Shown here: one piece after another, positions 26,615 through 34,835 of the stretch | Layout of the letters: each line of letters begins with the position of its first letter | Position numbering within the stretch: position 1 is the first letter of the stretch | Assembly: GCA_025997795.1 (NCBI GenBank) | Contig: BNVB01000012.1 | Span: 1 to 48,029, forward strand | Source of the DNA: Spirochaetia bacterium | Lineage (GTDB): Bacteria > Spirochaetota > Spirochaetia > Treponematales > Breznakiellaceae | Direction of reading: 5' to 3' | Length of the DNA stretch: 48,029 nt | Made by a program: the position numbers and the translations under genes | Notes under the pieces: generated by a model | The model's database searches: none | Told to the model about the DNA's origin: nothing | The model's input: the letters and a program-made list of their open reading frames with translations, nothing else

Positions 26615-27211
26615 TTAAGAGCCCGTAGGTTCCAGGGAAGCATCGGTTCCAAAGGAGCCTGCGGACCCTACGCTCACCACAACCGTGGCCTTGCGGACAA
26701 GGGCGTTTTTATATACATATCCGCTTTGCAGCACCTCCAGTACCTGCTCGCGGGGGAAGGTCGATTCCATCCCTTTCTGAACGGTATGGATCTGCGGGTT
26801 AAGGGACTCCCCTTCCGTTCCAAAGCGAACAATACTGTTTTCTGCCAAATGGTACCCGGATTGAGACCAGAGGAGATCCGCCTGGTGTTTCAACTCTTCA
26901 CTGCCGCTTTGCCGGGCATAGGCGCAAAAATCCTCAAGAAGATCGCACAGGGCAATAGCCGTATGAGCCAGGGCATCCGCCCGGTTTTTTTCCGCCTCCA
27001 AAGCATCCTGCAATCCTTTAGTATTCTGTTCCTTAAGCAGATCATAAATTTCTTCGACCTGCAGGGAAACATCGGTTTGTTTTTTTTGAAGATCCTCCAA
27101 CAGATTTTTCCCAAGGGCAGCTATTTCCACCGTCTGGGCAAATTCATACCGGGGGAGTTGCTCAACTTCACGGGAAAGCAGTTTATTTAGTTCTGCTTCA
27201 AAATCTAGCAT
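26615..27211 (-). CDS. GrpE-like nucleotide exchange factor
   Basis: A 198-aa protein. The N-terminal half is a long helix (VEEIYDLLKEQNTKGLQDALEAEKNRADAL) and the C-terminal half ends EQVLEVLQSGYVYKNALVRKATVVVS, which matches the GrpE beta-wing signature (V..V.Q.GY....LLRPAMV.V). The middle resembles GrpE only loosely. I chose ATG 27211 (MLDFEAELNKLL); an ATG at 27229 is also in frame, and neither has a good ribosome site. The gene starts the operon and lies 21 nt before the Hsp70. It should release ADP from that Hsp70. Confidence 0.72.
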   Translation of the reverse strand: MLDFEAELNKLLSREVEQLPRYEFAQTVEIAALGKNLLEDLQKKQTDVSLQVEEIYDLLKEQNTKGLQDALEAEKNRADALAHTAIALCDLLEDFCAYARQSGSEELKHQADLLWSQSGYHLAENSIVRFGTEGESLNPQIHTVQKGMESTFPREQVLEVLQSGYVYKNALVRKATVVVSVGSAGSFGTDASLEPTGS

Positions 27212-27392
27212 GATTGGTAAGTTTAGCATACAACATAACAGAAAACATGAACAAGGCGGCAGGGTATCGCCCAAACAGCCTGTCAAGGCTATACTAGAAA
27301 AGTCAAAGAAAAGGGTTGTATCGCCATGCCCCTGGGTGTCCTCTTCCGGGGGAATGCCGAGGCAGAGACAAACGGCCCAAAGGGACGTATAC

Positions 27393-27398
27393 TATAAT
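27393..27398 (+). promoter_or_regulatory. -10 element placed for leaderless transcription
   Basis: TATAAT at 27393-27398, perfect consensus, ends 5 nt before the ATG at 27404. Initiation 6-7 nt downstream would start the mRNA at or next to the ATG. There is no Shine-Dalgarno-like sequence before the ATG and no convincing -35. Start of the ATPase/nuclease gene. Confidence 0.4.
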
Positions 27399-27403
27399 TA
27401 AAG

Positions 27404-29041
27404 ATGAGTAAACGAGCAGTCCGATTTTTCAATACCACCGGCCCCTGTAATCCGGACGATCATTATATGCTGCCCCCAAAAGAACGGCTTGTGGGTGCTC
27501 AATTGGATAGGTATATCGGCGACAAGCTCTATTGGGTGCTCCATGCTCCCCGGCAGACCGGTAAAACCACATTTTTGCAGAGCTGGATGCGGGAAATAAA
27601 TGCCGGTAATGGCGGTAATACTACCGAAGCGATTGCCAGCTATGTAACCGTAGAAGCCTGTCAGGGAGTAAGCGAACCGGAAAAGTCCATGCGGACTATC
27701 TGTTCTGCCATTCAGCGGCATGCCGGAGCCGTGGGTGTACCGGTTCCTGCATCAACTGACACCAATCCCGGCAGTATGCTCAGCACTATGCTGACGAACT
27801 GGTCTGCCCTAGTTGCCCCCAAGCCCCTGATCGTTCTTTTTGATGAAGTCGATGTGCTGATCGATCAAACACTCATCAGCTTTCTTCGTCAACTTCGGGA
27901 CGGCTTTGCAACACGGGGTGTGGGAACTTTCCCGGTATCTGTGGTCTTGGTGGGTATGCGGGACCTCAAGGATTATATTACTGCCTCCAAAGGCGGCGTT
28001 CCACCTAACCCCGGTTCTCCTTTCAATATCAAATCAGATTCAGCCTCTCTATCCAATTTTCATAAAGACGATATAGGGCGCCTCTTCGCCCAAAGGACCG
28101 CTGAAACAGGCCAGCAGATTACCGCAAAAGCCCTGGATTATATCTATGACCAGTCCATAGGCCAACCCTGGATTGTCAATTCCCTGTTGCAAAGGGCCAC
28201 CATGCGGATACTGGATCGGGACAGCGTCGAAACCGTAACCATCGACCATATCTGGGAAGCCCGCAAACAGATGATCGAGGCCCGTGAAACCCATTTAGAT
28301 GCATTGGGTGAACGCCTACGGGACCAGCGCATCCGGCGGGTGATACAAACCATCATCACAGGAGAGACAAACCTTGCCATGTCCCGGACCAGCCCGGATG
28401 TGGAACTAGCCATGGATTTAGGTTTGGTTCGCTGGGATACCCAAACCGGGTTTACCATTTCCAACCCCATCTACGAAGAAATCATGACCCGCTATCTGGA
28501 CGCTCCCTACCATGATAATTTACCCCCCCCCTCAACATGGCATTGGGAAAAGCCCGATGGCACCTTGGATATGGACGCCTTGCTGCAAGCCTTCCAGGGC
28601 TTTTGGCAGAACAATTCCGAAGTGTGGGAACAGGCAGCAGACTACCCCGAAGCATTCCCCCATTTGCTGCTTATGGCTTTCCTCCAGCGGATAACCAATG
28701 GCTCGGGCCGTATAGAACGGGAATACGCCGCTGGTCGAGGCAGGATGGATCTGGCGGTGGAATACCATGGGGCATGGAATATTATTGAGATCAAGCTGCT
28801 TCGGCAAGGAAAGTCCTTCGAGACGCTGATGGCAGAAGGCATCAAACAAACGCTTGCGTACCGGGATAGTTTTTCCGGCGTATCGGGTAATACCGTGCTT
28901 TGTTCGAAAGACAGGACACCTGGAAACAAGTTTCCTTTAAAGTGTTACCTGATTATTTTTGACCGGCGATCCGATAAACCAGTCTGGGCTGAGCGGATTA
29001 AATGGCTCAAAAATGGCGATGTAACGGTAGTGGGGTGTTAA
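27404..29041 (+). CDS. AAA-like ATPase with C-terminal PD-(D/E)XK nuclease domain
   Basis: A 545-aa protein of the AAA_35/AAA-ATPase-like group. It begins FFNTTGPCNPDDHYMLPP, then Walker A HAPRQTGKTTFL (residues 48-58) and Walker B LIVLFDEVDVL near residue 140. The middle has an MRDLKDYI sensor-like segment and a winged-helix-like region. Residues about 435-490 form a PD-(D/E)XK fold: YAAGRGRMDLAVEYHG with the Asp, then NIIEIKLLRQ with the ExK, then GIKQTLAYRD. Proteins of this type are common in gut and spirochaete genomes, often in many copies; a defence or mobile-element role is suspected but not shown. The spacing before its ATG suggests a leaderless mRNA. Its neighbours downstream are a toxin/nuclease cluster on the other strand. 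Confidence 0.82.
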   Translation: MSKRAVRFFNTTGPCNPDDHYMLPPKERLVGAQLDRYIGDKLYWVLHAPRQTGKTTFLQSWMREINAGNGGNTTEAIASYVTVEACQGVSEPEKSMRTICSAIQRHAGAVGVPVPASTDTNPGSMLSTMLTNWSALVAPKPLIVLFDEVDVLIDQTLISFLRQLRDGFATRGVGTFPVSVVLVGMRDLKDYITASKGGVPPNPGSPFNIKSDSASLSNFHKDDIGRLFAQRTAETGQQITAKALDYIYDQSIGQPWIVNSLLQRATMRILDRDSVETVTIDHIWEARKQMIEARETHLDALGERLRDQRIRRVIQTIITGETNLAMSRTSPDVELAMDLGLVRWDTQTGFTISNPIYEEIMTRYLDAPYHDNLPPPSTWHWEKPDGTLDMDALLQAFQGFWQNNSEVWEQAADYPEAFPHLLLMAFLQRITNGSGRIEREYAAGRGRMDLAVEYHGAWNIIEIKLLRQGKSFETLMAEGIKQTLAYRDSFSGVSGNTVLCSKDRTPGNKFPLKCYLIIFDRRSDKPVWAERIKWLKNGDVTVVGC

Positions 29042-29098
29042 AAAGCAACGAAAAAGCCAAAAGAAATATCCAGTACAAAAAACTTTTCATTTCCGCCT

Positions 29099-30130
29099 TC
29101 AAATGACAGGATCGCCAGGAAGATACGCTTTTCCCTCATCAGTCAGCCGATACTTTTGCAGCCTGCTATTCGGCTTATCGGGGACAGTCATTTCAATCAA
29201 ACCATCAGCCAACAATGGTTCAATGTGCCGTTTGAAAGAGCGTGAATCGCCGTTCATTTCAATTGCAGCAAATAATTCCTTGCGCGAAAGAGGTTTGTTT
29301 CTGAGGGCTTTCAGTACGGCAATCTGAGTACTGCTCAAATTGACTTGGTGCTTATCTTGGTGCTTATCTTGGTGCTTTGTTTGAAGGGCAATGCTAGCAA
29401 AAATTGCCGAAAGTGTAAATTCAATGAAAGCGCCGGAATCATTGGCTTCTCTTGCGTCCTCAATCGCCTGATAATACTGCGGTCTGTTTTGATATAAGAC
29501 AGATTCCATGGGTATCCATGCAAATATCGCATTCCATTTGGCAAGTAAGAGCGTTTGCCACAGCCTCCCCATACGCCCATTACCATCTGCAAAGGGATGA
29601 ATAGTTTCGATTTCATAATGCAGAATTGCGCTTTTCAGGACAGGGTGCAGTTCTGAACCTTTCGCCCAGTCAAACAAATCTGTCATCAGTTGTGGTACAA
29701 ACTGTGGACGTGCGCCTATATGTACTGCGACAGTACCATCAAAGACGCCAACATCGCCGCTGCGAAATTTACCGGATTCTTTGACCGGCCCTTGTGTCAT
29801 CAGCTTGTGTGCTTTAAGGAAGTCGCTTATAGCATAAGGGTCAAATGACATGATCTTGTCATAGGCTTCGTAGGCGTTTTTAACTTCCTTGATTTCCGTT
29901 TGCTTGCCGACAACAACTTTTCCCTCAATCACGGCAGTAACTTCATCAAGTGTCAAGGAATTGCCCTCAATGCCAAGGGATGATTGGATTGTACGTATAC
30001 GGTTTTCCCTGTGGAGTTTTATATCTCGCTTGAATTCTGTTCCGAATTCAAGCCGGGTCACAGTTTCAACAATTTTTGCCAAATAATCAGCGGCTTTTTC
30101 CGTGATGGTATACGGCGGTTTTTTGGTCAT
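29099..30130 (-). CDS. Fic-domain AMP-transferase with N-terminal inhibitory motif and C-terminal wHTH
   Basis: A 343-aa Fic protein. The catalytic motif HPFADGNGRMGR lies near residue 180 and is intact (His, Asn, Arg). The inhibitory helix motif (S/T)xxxE(G/N) is seen as SLGIEGN near residue 52, so it is a class II (self-inhibited) enzyme. The C-terminal 80 residues form a winged helix (SSTQIAVLKALRNKPLSRKELFAAI). The linker between the two has KHQDKHQDKHQ, coded by a 12-bp repeat. Family members transfer AMP to a target Thr or Tyr. The start overlaps the HNH gene stop by 4 nt, making this the third gene of the AAA15-HNH-Fic operon. The target is unknown; a toxin or an autoregulating DNA-binding modifier both fit. 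Confidence 0.92.
   Translation of the reverse strand: MTKKPPYTITEKAADYLAKIVETVTRLEFGTEFKRDIKLHRENRIRTIQSSLGIEGNSLTLDEVTAVIEGKVVVGKQTEIKEVKNAYEAYDKIMSFDPYAISDFLKAHKLMTQGPVKESGKFRSGDVGVFDGTVAVHIGARPQFVPQLMTDLFDWAKGSELHPVLKSAILHYEIETIHPFADGNGRMGRLWQTLLLAKWNAIFAWIPMESVLYQNRPQYYQAIEDAREANDSGAFIEFTLSAIFASIALQTKHQDKHQDKHQVNLSSTQIAVLKALRNKPLSRKELFAAIEMNGDSRSFKRHIEPLLADGLIEMTVPDKPNSRLQKYRLTDEGKAYLPGDPVI
29344..29377 (-). repeat. 12-bp tandem repeat inside the Fic gene
   Basis: Nearly three exact copies of a 12-bp unit (29344-29355, 29356-29367, 29368-29377 partial) code for the KHQD repeats in the linker between the Fic core and the winged helix. Being 12 bp, copy changes keep the frame and alter only linker length. 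Confidence 0.85.
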
Positions 30131-30900
30131 TTTAGAACCCCCTTAAACACATTCTCTCTATGCCAACTCAAGTAAGGTAAATGCCGCAGGTCTATCCACC
30201 GGAGGCGACTGTTCTTTGATAATCCAATAGTAAATATCTGAGATTCAGAAAGACTAGATGAATAGATAATATCCCCTTGATCAGTGAAGCTGATAAGTCC
30301 GGAATCAAATAGAGAATCCAGGTTTGCGGATAATAAAAAGCCATTATAGACATTGAGCCTATCCGAATCCAGTTCGCAGTCTCTCCAGGGTTTCGCGTGG
30401 CTGGCCTTGAGCATCTCTGATACGTCGATGGTGGTAACTGCACAAGAACCTTTCCAATACCGCATAAGGGCCTCACGGTATAAATCCTGCCCCACCCTCT
30501 GCCTGACTAATTGTTCCCGTTCAGTACCTCTTTCGGATGGATTATCCTTTAGGAAGGCGGCAATTTTATCCTCATATTTCTTAACAGGAGTATCAGGAAG
30601 AGCAATGCCCAATTCAGAGGCACGGCTCAAGACGACCGCCAGGGTTTGGCGATCCCAAGGGCTAATCTCGTCTAGAGGGAATAGTGGCGTATTCAAGTTA
30701 CGCTTTAATTCATGAATATCCAGATTATCTGAGAAATGAAGCTTCCATGATCCTTCACTTTTCCCCGAGGTAACTTCAACAATAACAGGATGCCGGGAGG
30801 ATGCAAGACGTACACCAGTATCATTGTTTTCGAGAATGTTTTCAAAGCCGTTTTCATAGCCAGCTTTTTCGACTAAGGAACGATCAAGGGTGTTTATCAT
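30127..30900 (-). CDS. HNH_2-type endonuclease
   Basis: A 257-aa protein. The C-terminal third matches HNH_2: GQDLYREALMRYWKGSCAVT, then TTIDVSEMLKASHAKPW, DRLNVYNGFLLSANLDSLFD and SGLISFTDQGDIIYSS, with the catalytic His in ASHAKPW and Asn in YNG. The N-terminal part (residues 1-120) is unrecognised and could be a sensor or DNA-reading domain. It starts 2 nt after the AAA15 ATPase stop and overlaps the Fic start by 4 nt. HNH_2 nucleases are frequent in restriction and abortive-infection loci. Confidence 0.88.
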   Translation of the reverse strand: MINTLDRSLVEKAGYENGFENILENNDTGVRLASSRHPVIVEVTSGKSEGSWKLHFSDNLDIHELKRNLNTPLFPLDEISPWDRQTLAVVLSRASELGIALPDTPVKKYEDKIAAFLKDNPSERGTEREQLVRQRVGQDLYREALMRYWKGSCAVTTIDVSEMLKASHAKPWRDCELDSDRLNVYNGFLLSANLDSLFDSGLISFTDQGDIIYSSSLSESQIFTIGLSKNSRLRWIDLRHLPYLSWHRENVFKGVLK

Positions 30901-30902
30901 AA

Positions 30903-32171
30903 TTATCCTTTTAACTGATCTGCTAAAATGGCAGGCACAGCGCCATATTTCCCCTGTAAGTAATTTTTGTTAAACGCCGCATCATTTCGCACCGGTTCTT
31001 TATACTCCACCAGGGAGTATAGATCAGTTGCACCATATTGATCCTTTTCACAAAACCAGATTTGATCCCGCCGTAAGATCTTGTTGGTCATGATATTAAC
31101 TGCATGACATGAAATGACAAGCTGTGCATTATTGGGATTGTGTATGGGAGAATTGAAGAGTTTGATACTACTTTCGATAATAAGGGGATGTAAAAGTGAA
31201 TCAAATTCATCTATAAAAAGGGGGGCGCCATTTTTTAGGGCCATGAGAACCGCACCTGAATAGGAGAACAATTTTCTGGCACCGGCGGATTCATTTATTT
31301 CCGAAAGGAATTTTTCACCAACGGGCGTTTCATTATCATAAAACGTATGTCCAAACAGGATTCTATTTTCAGGAACATCGCATGTGGAAACCGGAATTCG
31401 TTCTGTTTTCAATTTGGTTATTTGAATATCTGCGCATTTTAGAAAGTCAATTATTTCTTTTTGGTATGCAGGATTTTCCAACGGACTCATGTCCGCCGGA
31501 CCCATGTCCGCTTTCTCTCTTCCCATTAAATACTGATCATTTAATCCGGACAATACGATGATTTTCCGAAAATAGCTAATCAGTTTGACCGCTGTTTCAC
31601 CATTATTTTGAGCGCACACGGATAGAAAGGTACAATTTTCCCGGACAGAAGGCTTACCTCTTGCCCCTTCCTTAAAATAGGGAGTGTATTCTATGTCTTG
31701 ATTTTTGCGGGTAAACAGTGTCACCTCGCGTACTTTATTGATCGCAAAGAGATACTCATATTCTACTTTTTCCTTGCTAACTGAAAAACCGTAACGGTAT
31801 CGTGTCCATTCACCGCCGCCATTCATACCGCTGGCGCCTTCTTCGTGAAGATAGAAGACTATTTCAAAACTGGAAGGCTCCGATTCGGTCTGTTTGGACA
31901 GGATAAAGGGCTCGGCTTCAATTACATCGCCAATCTGCTTACGGGGTCCGGAGGTAACGGCGAATCGCAAGAAAAACATCAGGCCATAGAAAAGATTAGA
32001 TTTGCCGCTTGCATTGGCCCCATAGATGACGGCGGTCTTGAGAAAACTCAAGCGTTCATTGGCTTCAAAGGTATTTAATCCTGACAATTCCTTGTTTTTT
32101 GTCGAAATCAGCGAAAGGGTATGTTTCTCTTTAAAAGAACGGTTGTTCTTGAGGGTGAATTCTGCTAGCAT
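30903..32171 (-). CDS. AAA15-family (SMC/ABC-like) ATPase, defence type
   Basis: A 422-aa ATPase of the COG1106/AAA15 group. It begins LAEFTLKNNRSFKEKHTLSL, with Walker A VIYGANASGKSNLFYGL (residues 48-64). Near residue 310 come GAPLFIDEFDSLLHP (Walker B) and LVISCHAVNIM (His switch). The ABC signature is weak. Such ATPases (RloA/AbiL-like, PtuA-like, OLD-like) pair with a nuclease gene, here the HNH protein 2 nt downstream. AGAGG stands 6 nt before the ATG at 32171. First gene of a three-gene operon transcribed away from the 441-aa gene. Confidence 0.88.
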   Translation of the reverse strand: MLAEFTLKNNRSFKEKHTLSLISTKNKELSGLNTFEANERLSFLKTAVIYGANASGKSNLFYGLMFFLRFAVTSGPRKQIGDVIEAEPFILSKQTESEPSSFEIVFYLHEEGASGMNGGGEWTRYRYGFSVSKEKVEYEYLFAINKVREVTLFTRKNQDIEYTPYFKEGARGKPSVRENCTFLSVCAQNNGETAVKLISYFRKIIVLSGLNDQYLMGREKADMGPADMSPLENPAYQKEIIDFLKCADIQITKLKTERIPVSTCDVPENRILFGHTFYDNETPVGEKFLSEINESAGARKLFSYSGAVLMALKNGAPLFIDEFDSLLHPLIIESSIKLFNSPIHNPNNAQLVISCHAVNIMTNKILRRDQIWFCEKDQYGATDLYSLVEYKEPVRNDAAFNKNYLQGKYGAVPAILADQLKG

Positions 32172-32232
32172 TTACGGCCTCTGAGGTTTAGTCTATAATG
32201 GGTCTCCTAAAAAATCAAGATATATGGCACAA

Positions 32233-32249
32233 TTACGGATTTTCCGTAA
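32233..32249. promoter_or_regulatory. palindrome in the divergent promoter region (possible operator)
   Basis: TTACGGA-TTT-TCCGTAA, a perfect 7-bp palindrome with a 3-nt centre, lies between the divergent AAA15 and 441-aa genes. It could be an operator for the winged-helix protein coded nearby (369 aa) or for the Fic wHTH. No direct evidence. The rest of 32172-32435 is AT-rich and contains the plus-strand promoter; I see nothing else there. Confidence 0.3.
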
Positions 32250-32354
32250 ATATTCAAGGTATATTATCATTTTCGATATGAAAATTAGAGCTTGCTATTA
32301 ATTTACTAATACTATACTATACATCTGTAAAGTGTGTTATTGAAGATTTTATAT

Positions 32355-32382
32355 TTTACTTTTAGATAGAATGTGATATAAT
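32355..32382 (+). promoter_or_regulatory. extended -10 promoter of the 441/369-aa gene pair
   Basis: TATAAT at 32377-32382 is preceded by TGA (extended -10: TG-n-TATAAT). TTTACT at 32355-32360 gives a 4/6 match to -35 with a 16-bp spacer. A leader of about 47 nt follows, ending in a strong GGAGG (32426-32430) 5 nt before the ATG at 32436. Confidence 0.6.
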
Positions 32383-32435
32383 ACATAAATTGAAGGCATG
32401 CGGAGGAACCAAGGGAAGCCAGAGAGGAGGAAATA

Positions 32436-33761
32436 ATGGCTAAAAAACTCGATACCGGGAAAGACAATACTCAAAAAATTGCTGGAGAATTATTTCATCG
32501 GGTTTTTACAGAAATTTCCCGGACTACATGGCCGCTTGAGTACAGAAAAACTTATATCAAAGATCTTGCAAAGCAGAATTCTTTAACGTCCCGGCAACTC
32601 TCACCAGCAATTTTAAATAAAACTGAAGAAGATATTCGTACCGCAGTTGAGGCATATGATCCAAATTATAAATTATTTCTTTCATACTATCGTATTTATG
32701 AGTCATTAGGGACAAAACTCATAGGGTTGTATCACTTTAAAAATCTTCCTGACAAAGACAGGCATGCTATTCTTAATACCAATAATGGCAGGATATACGA
32801 TTTCAAACCAAGCACAGAGTGGCAAGTATCTGCTTGCTCAATTAAAGGAAACGGCGTTAATATTACTCTTTCAAAGCTTGCACTTCAACCGGTAAATGCA
32901 AATTTACACAGATCAGATTTTCCAGATGATACTACATGGAATTTAATTAGAGATACCGCAAGCGAAGTCTTACATACCGGCGAAGAATTATTAGAAGTTC
33001 GTGCGACGATAACCGCAGAGAAAAGGTCGATCATTACACTTTCTATTGATCTCGATAATAGTGTCATGGAAATCGGCAACGATATTTTTCAAGCAGATAA
33101 AGAAGGGAATAAGTTGACCCATGAAGAAAATGAAAAAGATCGCAAGTCTGCTCTTCGTGTTGCTGGTGAATATTTAAAATTAAGTTCGGCAGGAACCCAG
33201 GTATTAATTGACGCTCTTGCAGATACAAGTCCAGTAATTGGGAAAAAAACAGAAGAAAAATTGCATCAAATACAGGATAAAGATATTCTTATTGTTAGAA
33301 TCATGGGTAAGTATCATGCAGAAAATAAAGATGAAATAAAACTTAGTGAAGATGCCGAGATAAGTATGCCCAACCAAAAGCTTAAAGAAATAATAAAAAG
33401 TGCCGAAGAATTTTATAATAAAATGGGTACATTTGAGGGCTTTTTTATTGATTATCCTTGGCATAAAACGGATGAAGGAACCTATAGCCAATTAATGAAC
33501 TCAAAGGCTGATCTTTTTAGTGTTAGAGCTTATGCATTAATTATACGGCCTGTAAAAGACTTTGAAAAATCGACATTTGAGGGATCGATGAAAGATAAAG
33601 TAATCGATTATATAACATATCTTATTGACATACAAAGAGGCGAGGTTGAAATAAAGAATGGAAACTATTCAGAGCAAGCACAGAGAACTTTCCTCGATCG
33701 CATTGTTCAAATCGATCGGCAAGCTCGGGCTGGAAGAAGCTCAGGTAGAAAAATTAGTTGA
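32436..33761 (+). CDS. unrecognised 441-aa protein, first gene of a two-gene unit
   Basis: I do not recognise any family. The 441 residues are soluble and mixed alpha/beta, Lys/Glu-rich, with no signal peptide, membrane segment or Cys motif. A helical N-terminus (AGELFHRVFTEISRTTWPLE) is followed by beta-rich segments (EWQVSACSIKGNGVNITLSKLAL; EVRATITAEKRSIITLSIDL), a charged helix and a C-terminal basic tail (RQARAGRSSGRKIS). The codon use is AT-rich, unlike the housekeeping genes. It has the best promoter and ribosome site in the island. Its last 104 nt overlap the next gene in another frame. The context between two defence operons suggests a defence or regulatory role, which is inference. 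Confidence 0.8.
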   Translation: MAKKLDTGKDNTQKIAGELFHRVFTEISRTTWPLEYRKTYIKDLAKQNSLTSRQLSPAILNKTEEDIRTAVEAYDPNYKLFLSYYRIYESLGTKLIGLYHFKNLPDKDRHAILNTNNGRIYDFKPSTEWQVSACSIKGNGVNITLSKLALQPVNANLHRSDFPDDTTWNLIRDTASEVLHTGEELLEVRATITAEKRSIITLSIDLDNSVMEIGNDIFQADKEGNKLTHEENEKDRKSALRVAGEYLKLSSAGTQVLIDALADTSPVIGKKTEEKLHQIQDKDILIVRIMGKYHAENKDEIKLSEDAEISMPNQKLKEIIKSAEEFYNKMGTFEGFFIDYPWHKTDEGTYSQLMNSKADLFSVRAYALIIRPVKDFEKSTFEGSMKDKVIDYITYLIDIQRGEVEIKNGNYSEQAQRTFLDRIVQIDRQARAGRSSGRKIS

Positions 33762-34767
33762 CCTTCTTCTTCGGAACGCTCGATCACGGACTATTAACAC
33801 TCGTGATATTACACGAGAAGTTGGTATTCCTTTAGCTATCTCTGCAAAAATATTGATCCAACTTTCGGATGATGGTGTAATATCGCTTGATCCTTACAGA
33901 TGCCCACAATGTGATGCATTAGTATCCTCTGTTCCGGAAGATGGTCGCTGTCAATATTGTGATGGAAATCTTTCACTGCAAGAATCCTTAAGTGTTTCTC
34001 TTTCCGGTAATTTGGATACTACTACCGATAGAGAGCTAAGTCGTCGGGCTGCTGCAAATCGTTCAGCGCAAAAACTTGCCAATGCATGGGCTCAACATGG
34101 CTATATATATTACCTTGTACTAGATCTCGTTGCCTCACAGCCTGTTCAAAACGAACTGAAAGATGATGGCTATGACCTCTTCCTGAAGAATATTCGCGAC
34201 ATTGTAAAGTATAAAATATTTCCCCATATCAACGGCGCAGTTCTTTCTTTTGGAGAAGTTGGTGATATGCATAAAGTTGGTTTTGAAAACTCTGAAGATG
34301 TCATTGAGGCTGTTCGGCTTCTATCAAAAAATTTACCTCCCCGCCCAGTACCATTTAAGGAGGATATATATTTTCCTTGTTATTCCGGAAGTATTACGAA
34401 AATTGAACTTCCCACAAATAAAGATGGGCATCCATATGATGCCAATTCTTTGATTTCTACAACAATAAATGGTGTTCCCGATATTAACAGTATTGCATTG
34501 ACTAATTTCTATCGGTATGATGCTGTAGCAAAAACTTCGTATTCTGTATATAAGGATACTTGCGACATCTCACTCTGGTACTTTATCCCGGATATTCAAA
34601 CACTACCAGATGAAATAGCCGGGCTTGATTTTTCAGTTCCTCAAACAGCATGGAAATCATTCTTTTTTTGCAAAAATGGCATAACAGGAAAAAATAATGC
34701 TATATGTATTTATATAAAAAACGGAACAATTGCTGGAGTAGAATCCGATCCTGATAAAATTACATAA
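33658..34767 (+). CDS. wHTH/zinc-ribbon protein with possible class III nucleotide-cyclase-like domain
   Basis: A 369-aa protein. Residues 20-80 look like a winged helix (VEKLVDLLLRNARSRTINTR, REVGIPLAISAKILIQLSDD). A zinc ribbon follows: RCPQC (C82, C85) and RCQYC (C98, C101). Residues 148-290 read like a cyclase homology domain: YYLVLDLVAS (D156), then NGAVLSFGEVGDMHKVGFEN with D203, an AxxA-like helix, and SLISTTINGVPDINSIAL resembling the GxxVNxAxR segment. The two Asp are 47 residues apart, close to the 44-47 spacing of metal Asps in class III cyclases. This assignment is a structural guess. The ATG lies 104 nt inside the upstream gene with only a distant GAGG. AT-rich codons. Confidence 0.75.
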   Translation: METIQSKHRELSSIALFKSIGKLGLEEAQVEKLVDLLLRNARSRTINTRDITREVGIPLAISAKILIQLSDDGVISLDPYRCPQCDALVSSVPEDGRCQYCDGNLSLQESLSVSLSGNLDTTTDRELSRRAAANRSAQKLANAWAQHGYIYYLVLDLVASQPVQNELKDDGYDLFLKNIRDIVKYKIFPHINGAVLSFGEVGDMHKVGFENSEDVIEAVRLLSKNLPPRPVPFKEDIYFPCYSGSITKIELPTNKDGHPYDANSLISTTINGVPDINSIALTNFYRYDAVAKTSYSVYKDTCDISLWYFIPDIQTLPDEIAGLDFSVPQTAWKSFFFCKNGITGKNNAICIYIKNGTIAGVESDPDKIT

Positions 34768-34835
34768 ATATCTAAATAAGAAAAGTCATAGGATTCCGTA
34801 TTATACCTAGCGATTTTCTTTTTATGGTTCTTTTA

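Noticed and set aside
30127..32171. Considered as a standard Septu (PtuA/PtuB) pair
   Set aside because: The nuclease belongs to HNH_2 (ASHxKPW type) and not the PtuB-type Cys-rich HNH; the ATPase is AAA15 in general terms only.
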